DNA of 32,230 bases from Lachnospiraceae bacterium (GCA_021203465.1 JAJQBC010000090.1:1-32230); one strand, 5' to 3'. Counted from the stretch's first letter, positions 14,542-23,479 are shown. Program-made: numbers and translations. The notes: generated by a model from the sequence alone, not told the origin.

Positions 14542-14853
14542 TTACATTTCCAGATGCTGCAGAACCGACTCCAGCGACTGCAGGCCGGTCATGGTCCCGA
14601 ATACCTTTTCCCCGTTCATGATCAGCATCGTCGGCACCTGCCGGACGCCGAAACGCTCGGCAAGACGGGGTTCTTCGTCCACATTGACCTCACAGAACTT
14701 CACGTCGCAGGCTTCCTCGGCCGCCTCCATGAGAATCGGGTGCTGTGCCTTACAGGGACCGCACCAGTCTGCATAAAAATCGAGCAGTACCGGCATGCCT
14801 GCCTCTGTCACTTCAGTCTGAAAATTGTCCCCGGTAACTTTCTTTAACTCCAC
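14542..14853 (-). CDS. trxA: Thioredoxin
   Basis: A 103-residue thioredoxin with the active site WCGPC (30-34) and the cis-proline segment RQVPT. It reduces disulfides in the cytoplasm. The GTG at 14853 is chosen: GGAG lies 8 bases upstream, whereas the GTG three codons earlier is only one base from that site. The gene follows the C_GCAxxG_C_C gene by 84 bp on the same strand, suggesting a shared redox role, but no promoter or terminator between them is clear. Confidence 0.95.
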   Translation of the reverse strand: MELKKVTGDNFQTEVTEAGMPVLLDFYADWCGPCKAQHPILMEAAEEACDVKFCEVNVDEEPRLAERFGVRQVPTMLIMNGEKVFGTMTGLQSLESVLQHLEM

Positions 14854-14937
14854 CTGGCACACTCCTTTCTGAACTGCACAGTATCAGTGTTCCCGCACGG
14901 CATAAGAAATAACCAGCCAGCTTTCACCAGTCATTTT

Positions 14938-15348
14938 TTATTCAGAAAACAGGAATTCCTCCGCGATGCGCGCCGCGTCCCGGACGCACTCCTCGCAGGA
15001 ATGCAAAAGACATCCCGTGTCCACGCCCTTCAGTTCCCGGCAGCTCAGCGCACCACAGGTCTCGCGGAAATACTTCGTCATTTCTCTTGTAATCTTATAA
15101 GTACCGCCCTTGGTTCTGGGAGAACAATCCATTCCGCCGCTGTTTTTAAGACCCACGAGCGCCACCGCACCTGAAAGCGCGCCGCAGGTCGCCTCCATGC
15201 CTCCCATGCCGGCTCCAAAGCCCTCCAGCATACGGAAAACCGTGTCCTCATCGTAACCCAGCAGGTCGCAGTAGGTGCAGGCCACGGCCTGCGCGCAGTT
15301 GTAACCTTTGTTGTGTCTTTCGATCGCTTCGTTGATTCTGCTCTCCAT
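14938..15348 (-). CDS. C_GCAxxG_C_C family redox-type protein
   Basis: A 136-residue cysteine-rich protein of the C_GCAxxG_C_C family (PF09719), found in anaerobes and suspected to act in redox or metal chemistry; no firm function is known. It has ten cysteines, among them C18 (GYNCAQAV), C55 in ATCGALSG and C103 in the CRELKG segment. GFGAGMGG (43-50) is the conserved glycine-rich stretch. There is no signal peptide. The ATG at 15348 lies about 5 bases after AAAGGAG. A thioredoxin gene follows on the same strand and could keep these cysteines reduced. Confidence 0.88.
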   Translation of the reverse strand: MESRINEAIERHNKGYNCAQAVACTYCDLLGYDEDTVFRMLEGFGAGMGGMEATCGALSGAVALVGLKNSGGMDCSPRTKGGTYKITREMTKYFRETCGALSCRELKGVDTGCLLHSCEECVRDAARIAEEFLFSE

Positions 15349-15373
15349 CTGTACTCCTTTCCTATTAAGCTAG

Positions 15374-15614
15374 ATGATACTACGGATTTCTGCGAAGCAT
15401 AAATTCGATTACGAAAATCGAAGATTTTCTATCTCATTTATTCGCGCTTCGCGCTCTCGAAATCCTAAAAACATTCGGAATCCGCACATTTTTCTACGAA
15501 AAATGGCTACTTCCTCATGTTTTTGCGGGTCCCAAAGTCATGAATACGAATGTCCTAAAGGACTAGCTTCGCGTCGCCGCATTCGATTTATGACCTTTTG
15601 GACCCTGGTATCAT
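15374..15614. repeat. 241-bp three-arm palindromic element
   Basis: Almost the whole spacer between ilvA and the C_GCAxxG_C_C gene is built of paired segments. The closing stem is ATGATAC (15374-15380) with GTATCAT (15608-15614). Arm A (15384-15465) pairs GGATTTC, GCGAAGC and ATAAAT with their complements and ends in GAAAATC-GAA-GATTTTC. Arm B (15467-15524) pairs AAAAACAT with ATGTTTTT and holds CATTTTTC-TAC-GAAAAATG. Arm C (15527-15605) is a 26-base imperfect inverted repeat enclosing GTCC-TAAA-GGAC. One edge abuts the ilvA stop codon. It could be a mobile palindromic repeat, a structured RNA or an mRNA stability/termination element. No match to a known class is recognised. Confidence 0.75.
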
Positions 15615-16826
15615 TTACATGTTTACGCCCACGGTTTTCAGCGTGTAGCCCTCGTCCCGCAGTGCTTTGATAATACGCTCCTTGTGTTCCGTTCCGAAGG
15701 CCTCCAGCGTGATCTTCAGCTCCACCGCCGCGCTGCGGTTCGTGCTCACGAACTGATTGTGATCGAGGCGCACGACATTGCCCTGCTGCTCGGCGATGAC
15801 TGAGGCGACGTGCACGAGCTCGCCCGGCTTGTCCGGCAACAGCACCGAGATCGAGAAAATGCGGTCGCGCTGGATCAGGCCATGCTGCACGACCGAGGAC
15901 ATCGTGATAATATCCATATTGCCACCGCTTAAGACACAGACAACCTTTTTATTCTTCACATTGAGGTGCTTCAACGCCGCCACACTCAGGAGTCCCGAGT
16001 TCTCGACGATCATCTTGTGGCTCTCGACCATGTCGAGGAAGGCGACGATCAGCTCGTCGTCCGGCACGGAGATGACCTCATCGACATTCTCCTGAATATA
16101 GGAGAAAATCTTTTTCCCGGGCTCGCGCACCGCAGTACCGTCAGCGATCGTGTCGCTGTGCGCAAGGCAGATAACCTCGCCTTTTTTCAACGACTCCTCC
16201 ACGCAGTTCGCGCCTGCCGGCTCCACACCGATGACTTTGATCTTCGGGTTCAGCATCTTCGCGAGCGTCGCTACACCGGCGATCAGTCCGCCGCCGCCGA
16301 TCGGGACGAGGATGTAGTCCACCAACGGCAGGTCCTTGAAAATCTCCATCGAGATCGTTCCCTGCCCGGTCGCCACGTCGAGGTCATCAAAGGGATGGAT
16401 GAAGGTATAACCCATCTCCTGCGCGAGCTCGATCGCGTGCGCGCAGGCCTCATCGTAATCATTTCCGTAGAGCACGACCTCCGCCCCGTAGGCCTTCGTC
16501 CGGTTCACCTTGATGAGCGGGGTCGTCGTCGGCATGCAGATCACGGCCTTACAGCCATACTCCTTCGCCGCGAAAGCCACGCCCTGCGCGTGGTTTCCGG
16601 CGGAGGCCGTGATCAAGCCCTTCGCGCGCTCCTCGTCCGTCAATGTACTGATCTTATAATAAGCGCCGCGGATCTTGAATGCGCCCGTCTTCTGCATGTT
16701 TTCCGGCTTCAGATAGACCTTGTTGCCACATTGATCGCTGAAGACCTGACTGTAGATCAGCCCGGTCCGCGTCGTCACCCGGTCTACGACCTCGCAGGCC
16801 TCCTCAAATTTTTCCAATGTCATCAT
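15615..16826 (-). CDS. ilvA: Threonine ammonia-lyase with C-terminal ACT domain
   Basis: A 403-residue PLP enzyme that deaminates threonine to 2-oxobutyrate, the first step toward isoleucine or a catabolic step. The PLP lysine is K51 in KTGAFKIRGA, with SAGNHAQG and the phosphate loop PIGGGGLIAG. A single ACT domain (about 325-403) replaces the tandem regulatory domains of long biosynthetic IlvA; this is the medium form. Whether it is biosynthetic or catabolic cannot be settled. The ATG at 16826 lies 10 bases after AAGGAG, 19 bases past the ftsY stop, so it reads as the last gene of the plsX-ftsY operon. The stop codon touches the three-arm palindromic element. Confidence 0.94.
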   Translation of the reverse strand: MMTLEKFEEACEVVDRVTTRTGLIYSQVFSDQCGNKVYLKPENMQKTGAFKIRGAYYKISTLTDEERAKGLITASAGNHAQGVAFAAKEYGCKAVICMPTTTPLIKVNRTKAYGAEVVLYGNDYDEACAHAIELAQEMGYTFIHPFDDLDVATGQGTISMEIFKDLPLVDYILVPIGGGGLIAGVATLAKMLNPKIKVIGVEPAGANCVEESLKKGEVICLAHSDTIADGTAVREPGKKIFSYIQENVDEVISVPDDELIVAFLDMVESHKMIVENSGLLSVAALKHLNVKNKKVVCVLSGGNMDIITMSSVVQHGLIQRDRIFSISVLLPDKPGELVHVASVIAEQQGNVVRLDHNQFVSTNRSAAVELKITLEAFGTEHKERIIKALRDEGYTLKTVGVNM

Positions 16827-16845
16827 TTTCTTATGTCTCCTTTTC

Positions 16846-17784
16846 TCATGCGTCCTCGTTCGTCAGGAAGAGGGCATTCACAAAACTGTCCGCGTCAAAT
16901 TTCTGCAGGTCGTCGATCTGCTCTCCGACACCGATGTATTTCACCGGAATATTCAGCTCTGACTGGATCGCAACCGCGATGCCTCCCTTGGCCGTGCCGT
17001 CCAGCTTTGTCAGAATAATGCCGGTCAGATCGGCCACCTCGCCGAAATTCCGCGCCTGCTCGAGCGCGTTCTGCCCGGTCGTCCCGTCCAGCACCACCAG
17101 TGTCTCCCGATACGCGTCCGGATATTCCCGCTCGATGATCCGGTTGATCTTGCGAAGCTCCTCCATCAGATTTTTCTTATTGTGGAGCCGCCCCGCTGTG
17201 TCGATCAGCAGAACATCCGCCTTTCTCGCCTTCGCCGCGCAGACCGCATCATAGACGACCGCCGCCGGATCCGCGCCTTCATTTCCGCTGATGAGCTCCA
17301 CGCCCGCGCGCGAGGCCCATTCGCTCAGCTGCTCGCCAGCCGCCGCCCGGAACGTATCCGCCGCCGCCAGAATGACCTTCAGGCCCTGATCCTTCAGCTT
17401 TCCGGCCAGCTTTCCGACGGAGGTCGTCTTGCCGACGCCGTTGACGCCGATGACCAGCACAACCGAAGTGCGGTGTTCAAACTCGTAGGCGGTCTCGCCG
17501 ACCTGCATCTGCTCCTTGATGCTGCTGATCAGCAGCTCCTTGCACTCCTTCGGCTCACGGATATGCTGCTCCTTCACCTTCTTTTTCAGATTGTCGATGA
17601 TCTCGGTTGTGGCGTTGATCCCGATATCGCCCATCACGAGAATTTCCTCGATTTCGTCGTAAAAATCATCGTCGATGTCCGAGAACCCGCTGAAAATCGC
17701 GTCCATTCCGGAGACAATGTTATTCCGGGTCTTCGACAGGCCATCGGCCAGCCTTCTGAAAAAACCTCTTTTCTCCTCAGCCAT
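16846..17784 (-). CDS. ftsY: Signal recognition particle receptor FtsY
   Basis: A 312-residue SRP-type GTPase that docks SRP-ribosome complexes at the membrane for co-translational insertion. It has a short N-terminal segment without the long acidic A domain of E. coli, a helical N domain (about 10-95), and the G domain with GVNGVGKTT (113-121), DTFRAAA (143-149), DTAGR (195-199) and TKLDG. The ATG at 17784 follows AAGGAGG by 8 bases; a GTG three codons earlier sits inside the ribosome binding site. That site begins in the smc stop codon (TAAGGAGG), so translation is coupled to smc. Confidence 0.97.
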   Translation of the reverse strand: MAEEKRGFFRRLADGLSKTRNNIVSGMDAIFSGFSDIDDDFYDEIEEILVMGDIGINATTEIIDNLKKKVKEQHIREPKECKELLISSIKEQMQVGETAYEFEHRTSVVLVIGVNGVGKTTSVGKLAGKLKDQGLKVILAAADTFRAAAGEQLSEWASRAGVELISGNEGADPAAVVYDAVCAAKARKADVLLIDTAGRLHNKKNLMEELRKINRIIEREYPDAYRETLVVLDGTTGQNALEQARNFGEVADLTGIILTKLDGTAKGGIAVAIQSELNIPVKYIGVGEQIDDLQKFDADSFVNALFLTNEDA

Positions 17785-17797
17785 GCTAAGCACCTCC

Positions 17798-20700
17798 TTA
17801 CTTGTCCAGTTCGCTCTCTATCAGGCTGATGGACACCAGCGCCGAGACTCCCTTCTCCTGCATGGTGATGCCGTACAGCCGGTCCGCCGCGTTCATCGTG
17901 CCCCTTCTGTGGGTGATCACGATGAACTGCGTGTGTTTCGTCAGCTTATGTAAATAATTCGCAAAACGCACAACGTTCGAATCGTCCAGTGCCGCCTCGA
18001 TCTCGTCCAGAAGACAGAAGGGCGAAGGCTTCAGATTCTGTATCGCAAACAGCAGAGAAATCGCAGTCAGCGCCTTCTCGCCTCCGGAGAGCTGCATCAT
18101 ATTCTGCAGCTTCTTGCCGGGCGGCTGCGCGATAATGCGCACGCCGGTCTCGAGAATATCCTCCTCGTCGATCAGCTCGAGCGTACCCTTGCCGCCGCCG
18201 AAGAGCTCCTTGAATGCCTTGTCAAACTCCTTCTGAATCAGGGCGAACTGCTCGCGGAATTGCCGCTTCATACCGCTGTCCAGCTCGCGGATAACCTGCG
18301 TAAGCGCCGCTTCCGCCTCCTCGAGATCCCGTCTCTGCGCGTCCATAAAGGCAAAGCGCTCCGAAACCTCCTTATAATCATCGATCGCGTTCACGTTGAC
18401 ATTGCCGAGCTCGCGGATTTCTTCCTTTACAGAACCGCGGCTCTTTTTCAGCTCCCCAAGAGGCGGATGATCCTCCCTCAACAGCGGAAGCGCCGCGTTG
18501 TAGGTCAGTTCATACTCGCTCCACATATGGTCGCCAAGGCTCGCCTCTGCCTCGTCGATCTTTTCCTTCTGGCTGTCCAGACGGAACAGCTCCTTGTCGA
18601 GCTGGCTCATGCGCGCGGACAGCTCCTCTCTTCTGCCAAAGAAAGACTTGTGGGAAGCGGACTGCTGCTCTTTTTCCCAGCGCAGCTTTTCCGTCTTTGC
18701 GTCCAACTCTGTGGCCTTTTGCTCCAGCGCGGCCATCTCGAGCCGCAGCGCAGTCGTTGCCTCCTCGCGGCTGTGAGAATCCGCTTCTGCCTGCTCGCGA
18801 TTCTGCGTGAGCGAGGCCTCCTCCTCCTTCAGCTTTGCGATCTCCCCGTCGACGCGCTTCAGATTGGAAGCCGCAAACTCAGCTTTCTGCGAAATAGAAG
18901 CCGTGTCAAGATGCAGCGCCTCAAGCTCCCTCGAAGCCTCCGCCTCCTCCTCTCGGTCTGTCTCCAGACGCTTCTGGTAAAGCTCGACTGCACAGGAGTG
19001 CGCCTTCTCCATCTTCTCCGAATCCTCGAGTTCCGTCTGGTTCTGCCGCTTCAGATCGTTGATCTCCTCCGTCTGGCGACGCAGCTCGGATGCCTCTTGC
19101 TCGAGCGCCTCGCGGCTGCTGCCGGACGCCTCGATGCGCGCTTTTTCCTGCTCCAGATTCAGACGCGCCGTGTTCTCACGGACTTTCAGTTCCTGCAGCG
19201 CGGCCGCTCCCTGATCGAGCGTGGAATAGCTGCTGCTGCGCTCATTCTGCAGCTCCACCAGCCGGTTCTGCGCACTCTCCAGATCCATTTTCAGCTTTTC
19301 AGCCTTTTCTTTCAGCTCCTCAATCTCCCGATTTCGGGAAAGGAGGCTGCTGCTGTTCTTAAACGCACCGCCGGTCATCGCGCCGCCGGGATTCAGGAGT
19401 TCCCCTTCCAGCGTCACGATCCGAAGGCTCTGGCGATACTTTCGCTGCAGCGCGATCGCGTGATCGATCCCGTCGACGACGATCGTCCTTCCAAGTAAAT
19501 GCGCCATGACAGCGCGGTATTTCTCCTCCGTCTGCACCAGAGAATCGGCGAGTCCGAGTACCCCCGCCTCCTTAAGCGCCTCCTGCTGCTTTATCTCCTG
19601 CGGCCGCCGCACCGCACTGAGCGGCAGGAAGGTCACGCGCCCAAGACGATTCTGCTTCAGATAGGCGATCAGGCGTTTCGCCGTCTCCTCGTCCTCCGTC
19701 ACGACATTCTGGATGCTGCCGCCGAGGGCGGTCTCAACCGCGGTCTCGTAGCGTTTTTCGGTTTGTATTAAATCCGCGACAACGCCGCAGATGCCCTTCT
19801 GATGACTTCGCTGCTCCATCACTCTGCGGATGCTGCCGCCGTAGCCGTCGTAGCGCTCCGCAAGATTGCGCAGAGATTCAAGGCGCGAGGCCTCGCGGTG
19901 ATAGGCGCTCTGCAAATCCTCGACGCGCTTCCTGCTGATCGTGATCTGCTGCTGCAGCACTTGAATGCGCTGCTCGATCTGCTCACGCTCCTTCATCTTC
20001 CGCTGAAGTTCCCCGCTCGCCTCGTCGAGTTCCCGCTGCCGGTCTGCCAAGAGCTCCTGCTGATCGAGTTCCTCGCTCTTCATCGCTATCAACTTTCGGT
20101 TAATCTCGGAAGCGCGGATCTGATTCTGCTCCTCCATGGCCGCGTAGCGCTGCAGCTTTCCCTTGATCGAAGAACGGCTGCTCAAAATCGTCATGATCTC
20201 GCTCTTGCTGTTGTCCATGTTCGTCTGGCTGTCCGCGATGCGCTGCTGAACCGCCTCGAGACGCCGCTGCGCGTCCTCCTGCACCTTCTGCGCCTGCTCA
20301 AGCTGCTGATCGAGAGATTCCTTCTCCTCCGTGATCGTTTCGCGCTCCGCCGTGCGCTCCGCCAGCTCCTGGGTGATCGCCTCCATCCGCTCGTCATAAT
20401 GCCGCGTGCTCGCCTTCGCAGAGCGCGCCTGCTCTTCAAGCACCGCAATCTTCCCTTTGAGCTGCTGTTTCTCAACGCGCGCCCGGGAAGCCTCTTCCTT
20501 TGCGGCGTCGATCTGCGCCTCGGCCGCCTCGAGCTCCTGCTCGATGCGCTCATATTCCAGTTTTGTATTTTCGAACGCAGCGCTCGTCTCATCGAGATCG
20601 CCCTGCGTGATCTTCCTCGTCTCCTCGATCTTCTGAAGCTGCACTTTCATATTTTCCATCTCCAGCAGGAAAATATGCACCTCGCAGTCCTTCAGCGTTT

Positions 20701-21358
20701 CTTTTTTCTTTAAATATTCTTTCGCCTTCTCTGCCTGCCGTTCGAGCGGTTCCAGCTGCTTTTCCAGCTCCGCGAGGATGTCCGTGATGCGCAGAAGATC
20801 CTGCTTCTCATTCTCGAGCTTCTTCTCCGCCGTCTTGCGGCGCTTCTTGAACTTCACGATGCCGGTCGCCTCGTCGAAGAGTTCCCGCGCCTCCTCCGGT
20901 CTGGTGCTTAAGATGCGGTCGATCTGACCCTGACCGATGATCGAGTAGCCCTCTTTGCCGATACCGGTATCGTAGAACATCTCCTGAATATCCTTCAGGC
21001 GGCAGGTTGTTCCATTTAAAAGATATTCACTCTCCCCCGAGCGATATAACCTTCTCGTGACCGTTACTTCCTCATAGGATACCGGAAGCCTGCCGTCCGC
21101 ATTGTCCAGCGTGATCGCGACCGAGGCGAAACTTAAGGGTTTCCGGTTCTCTGTACCGGAAAAAATGACGTCCTGCATGCTGCCGCCGCGCAGCTGCTTC
21201 ACGCGCTGCTCGCCGAGCACCCAGCGCACCGCGTCCACCACATTACTCTTGCCCGAGCCGTTCGGCCCGACGATGCCGGTGATGCCATTGTGGAATTCAA
21301 ATGTAATTTTATTTGCAAAGGACTTAAAGCCCTGTACTTCAATACTCTTCAGATACAT
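17798..21358 (-). CDS. smc: Chromosome segregation/condensation protein SMC
   Basis: A 1186-residue SMC ATPase that, with ScpA and ScpB, organises and helps segregate the chromosome. The N-terminal head has GPNGSGKSN (31-39). Two long coiled coils (about 170-500 and 670-1010) flank a hinge (about 510-660) with the glycine-rich GGAMTGGAF. The C-terminal head shows the signature LSGGEKAL and the Walker B FCLLDEIEAALDD. Length is standard. Its ATG directly follows the rnc stop (TAG-ATG) with only a weak purine-rich stretch upstream, so expression probably depends on ribosomes finishing rnc. Confidence 0.98.
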   Translation of the reverse strand: MYLKSIEVQGFKSFANKITFEFHNGITGIVGPNGSGKSNVVDAVRWVLGEQRVKQLRGGSMQDVIFSGTENRKPLSFASVAITLDNADGRLPVSYEEVTVTRRLYRSGESEYLLNGTTCRLKDIQEMFYDTGIGKEGYSIIGQGQIDRILSTRPEEARELFDEATGIVKFKKRRKTAEKKLENEKQDLLRITDILAELEKQLEPLERQAEKAKEYLKKKETLKDCEVHIFLLEMENMKVQLQKIEETRKITQGDLDETSAAFENTKLEYERIEQELEAAEAQIDAAKEEASRARVEKQQLKGKIAVLEEQARSAKASTRHYDERMEAITQELAERTAERETITEEKESLDQQLEQAQKVQEDAQRRLEAVQQRIADSQTNMDNSKSEIMTILSSRSSIKGKLQRYAAMEEQNQIRASEINRKLIAMKSEELDQQELLADRQRELDEASGELQRKMKEREQIEQRIQVLQQQITISRKRVEDLQSAYHREASRLESLRNLAERYDGYGGSIRRVMEQRSHQKGICGVVADLIQTEKRYETAVETALGGSIQNVVTEDEETAKRLIAYLKQNRLGRVTFLPLSAVRRPQEIKQQEALKEAGVLGLADSLVQTEEKYRAVMAHLLGRTIVVDGIDHAIALQRKYRQSLRIVTLEGELLNPGGAMTGGAFKNSSSLLSRNREIEELKEKAEKLKMDLESAQNRLVELQNERSSSYSTLDQGAAALQELKVRENTARLNLEQEKARIEASGSSREALEQEASELRRQTEEINDLKRQNQTELEDSEKMEKAHSCAVELYQKRLETDREEEAEASRELEALHLDTASISQKAEFAASNLKRVDGEIAKLKEEEASLTQNREQAEADSHSREEATTALRLEMAALEQKATELDAKTEKLRWEKEQQSASHKSFFGRREELSARMSQLDKELFRLDSQKEKIDEAEASLGDHMWSEYELTYNAALPLLREDHPPLGELKKSRGSVKEEIRELGNVNVNAIDDYKEVSERFAFMDAQRRDLEEAEAALTQVIRELDSGMKRQFREQFALIQKEFDKAFKELFGGGKGTLELIDEEDILETGVRIIAQPPGKKLQNMMQLSGGEKALTAISLLFAIQNLKPSPFCLLDEIEAALDDSNVVRFANYLHKLTKHTQFIVITHRRGTMNAADRLYGITMQEKGVSALVSISLIESELDK

Positions 21359-22045
21359 CTATACTGTCCGTCCGTCTTCTTCTGTCAGTGCGCGGTAGGC
21401 GGCTTCCTGCTCCGCCGCCTTCTTTGTCCGGCCGCTGCCTGTCCCGATCACCTGTTCCCCGAGCAGCGCCTGTACGGTAAACTGCTTGCAATGATCCGGC
21501 CCCTCCTCCTTCACGAGCTCATAGTGAAGGATTCCCTCGTGCGCCGCCTGAACGCGTTCCTGCAAAATCGTCTTGCTGTCAAAAAACAACTTTTTATGTT
21601 TGAGATCCTGTAAAATGAAGCGATAAATAAAGTCCCTCGCGGTCTCAAAGCCACGGTCAAGGTAAATCGCGCCGATCAGCGCTTCGAGAGCGTCAGACGT
21701 GATCGAAGCGCGCTGTCGCCCGCCGCTTGCCTCCTCCCCTTTTCCGAGGAGAATATAATCCCCGAGCGGAATTTCCTTCGCGCAGAAAGCCAGGCTCGGC
21801 TCACAGACGATGCTCGCCCGCATCTTCGTCGCGTCGCCCTCCTCCATCTGCGGATACTGTTCATAGAGAAATTCGCTCGTCACAAGCTCGAGCACTGCAT
21901 CTCCCAAAAATTCGAGGCGCTCGTTGCTCTGAAGCGCGCCCATCTGACGCTCATTTGCGAAGGAGCTGTGCCGCATCGCATGCGCGAGCAGTTCCTTATT
22001 TCGGAACTGTACGCCGATCCGCTGCTCCAGTTTTTTCAGATCCAT
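21359..22045 (-). CDS. rnc: Ribonuclease III
   Basis: A 228-residue endonuclease that cuts double-stranded RNA, including rRNA precursors. The signature NERLEFLGDAVLE spans 41-53, with the second acidic motif around DALEALIGAIYLD. A double-stranded-RNA-binding domain occupies about 155-228. The ATG at 22045 follows GGGAGG. It lies in the conserved acpP-rnc-smc-ftsY order. The hairpin in the 110-bp acpP-rnc gap is a natural candidate substrate for autoregulatory cleavage, as known for rnc operons elsewhere; that is inference. Confidence 0.97.
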   Translation of the reverse strand: MDLKKLEQRIGVQFRNKELLAHAMRHSSFANERQMGALQSNERLEFLGDAVLELVTSEFLYEQYPQMEEGDATKMRASIVCEPSLAFCAKEIPLGDYILLGKGEEASGGRQRASITSDALEALIGAIYLDRGFETARDFIYRFILQDLKHKKLFFDSKTILQERVQAAHEGILHYELVKEEGPDHCKQFTVQALLGEQVIGTGSGRTKKAAEQEAAYRALTEEDGRTV

Positions 22046-22066
22046 GTCAGGACCTCCCTCTTAAAC

Positions 22067-22129
22067 GGAATGAAACGCCCGCCGGGAGTTAAGACAGTGA
22101 GGTCTCATTCCCGTGGGCGCCGCATTTCC
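22067..22129 (-). promoter_or_regulatory. Tiered stem-loop in the acpP-rnc spacer
   Basis: GGAATG/CATTTCC, CGCCC/GGGCG, GGGA/TCCC and an inner AGAC/GTCT stack into one long interrupted hairpin of about 63 bases. No T-run follows, so it is not a standard terminator. It may be a processing site or mRNA stabiliser between acpP, which is needed in large amounts, and rnc. Confidence 0.5.
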
Positions 22130-22155
22130 AAATCTTCCGGTTCAGCAGCTGTGCA

Positions 22156-22386
22156 CTAATTCAGCGTGCTTCTGATCTGCTCCACCGCGTCCCCGACAGA
22201 GACAATCTTCTCCGCGGCCTCATTTCCAATCTCGATGTCAAACTCCTCCTCGATGCCCATGACAATCTGGAAAATATCGAGCGAATCCGCTCCCAGATCG
22301 TCCACAAAGGTGGTCTCCATCGTGATCTCATCCGCGTCCACATTCAGCACTTCCGCAATGATCTCGCGCAGCTTGTCAAACTCCAT
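22156..22386 (-). CDS. acpP: Acyl carrier protein
   Basis: A 76-residue acidic helical protein that carries acyl chains in fatty acid and phospholipid synthesis. The phosphopantetheine serine is S35 in LGADSLD. Length and charge are typical. It starts two bases after the plsX stop, and its AGGAGG lies inside the end of plsX. Position between plsX and rnc matches the usual Firmicutes order, except that fabD and fabG, which often lie between plsX and acpP, are absent. Confidence 0.97.
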   Translation of the reverse strand: MEFDKLREIIAEVLNVDADEITMETTFVDDLGADSLDIFQIVMGIEEEFDIEIGNEAAEKIVSVGDAVEQIRSTLN

Positions 22387-22388
22387 AA

Positions 22389-23411
22389 CTAACCCTCCTG
22401 GTTTTGTTCCGCCTGAATACCGGCTTTTATTTTTTCATTCATGCCCTGCTCCGTGAAGGTCACGCACTGGATGATCGAGGTGCGCACATGCACCGCCTTC
22501 GCATTTCCGTGCGTCTTCACCACAAGGCCTTTCAGGCCGAGGAGTGGCGCCCCGCCATGTTCGCTCAGGTCAAACTGTTTCAAGCTCTTTTTGAGAGCGG
22601 GCTGCACCAGCAGCGCACCGATCTTACTGCGCGTGTTGGACATCATCCCCTCTTTCACCATCGACAGCATTGTGCTGCCGACGCCCTCGAAGAGCTTCAG
22701 GATCACATTCCCGACGAAGGCCTCGCAGACGATCACATCCGCGTAGCCGGTCGGAATGTCGCGTGCCTCGATGCTCCCGATAAAGTTGATGTCCTTACAC
22801 TCTCTGAGCAAGGGGAAGGTCTCCTTCACCAGCGCGTTGCCCTTCTCCTCCTCAGCTCCGATATTGACGATCGCGACCCGTGGATTCTTTATACCCACAA
22901 CATTCTCCATATAGATGGAACCCATGCGCGCAAACTGCACGAGATGAGCCGGCCGCGCGTCCACATTGGCACCGCAGTCGATCAGCAGCGAGACTCCCTT
23001 CGCAGTGGGAAACAGCGGCGCAAGCGGTGCGCGCTCCACACCCTTGACCCGGCCGACAATCGTCGTGCCTCCTACCAGCACCGCGCCGGTATTGCCCGCG
23101 CCGATGAAGGCGTCCGCCTCACCGGAACGCACCATCTTCATCGCCACCACAATGGACGAATCCTTCTTCTGCCGGATCGCGTTCACCGGCGGCTCCGCCA
23201 TCTCGATGACCTCCGTGGCATTCACGACCTCAACTCTCGCCTCATCATAAGTATATTTCTGCAGCTCTGCGCGGATGGGCTCCTCCTGGCCTACCAGAAT
23301 CACCTTCACATTGTCCCGGACGTCCAGCGCCTCCACAGCGCCCTTCACAATCTCAGCGGGCGCATTGTCTCCGCCCATCGCGTCGACCGCTACTCTCACC
23401 AAATCCTGCAT
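22389..23411 (-). CDS. plsX: Phosphate acyltransferase PlsX
   Basis: A 340-residue enzyme that converts acyl-ACP to acyl-phosphate, the donor used by PlsY in phosphatidic acid synthesis. The family opening [14 protein letters not shown] is present, with GAGNTGAVL and the C-terminal [11 protein letters not shown] segment. The ATG at 23411 lies 8 bases after AGGAGG; an upstream in-frame start would fall in the -35 of the promoter. It is first in the plsX-acpP-rnc-smc-ftsY-ilvA series. No FapR-like operator is recognised at the promoter. Confidence 0.97.
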   Translation of the reverse strand: MQDLVRVAVDAMGGDNAPAEIVKGAVEALDVRDNVKVILVGQEEPIRAELQKYTYDEARVEVVNATEVIEMAEPPVNAIRQKKDSSIVVAMKMVRSGEADAFIGAGNTGAVLVGGTTIVGRVKGVERAPLAPLFPTAKGVSLLIDCGANVDARPAHLVQFARMGSIYMENVVGIKNPRVAIVNIGAEEEKGNALVKETFPLLRECKDINFIGSIEARDIPTGYADVIVCEAFVGNVILKLFEGVGSTMLSMVKEGMMSNTRSKIGALLVQPALKKSLKQFDLSEHGGAPLLGLKGLVVKTHGNAKAVHVRTSIIQCVTFTEQGMNEKIKAGIQAEQNQEG

Positions 23412-23439
23412 TGGTCTCTCCTCCTCGTCTGTCCCTTCC

Positions 23440-23468
23440 ATAATACGAAAACGGGTTCTTGAAGTCAA
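23440..23468 (-). promoter_or_regulatory. Promoter of the plsX operon
   Basis: On minus, TTGACT (23463-23468) and TATTAT (23440-23445) are 17 bases apart. The site lies between the rpmF terminator and plsX, so the housekeeping operon can be expressed independently of rpmF. Confidence 0.8.
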
Positions 23469-23479
23469 TACTTTCCGAC

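Noticed and set aside
14321-15614. Hairpin spacers considered as a CRISPR array
   Set aside because: The repeated units are palindromes of different sequence and length, without regular repeats and unique spacers.
18260-19498. A 412-codon plus-strand open frame opposite smc
   Set aside because: It is the complement of the SMC coiled-coil region; its leucine-rich sequence is a by-product of reversed Glu/Lys/Gln codons.
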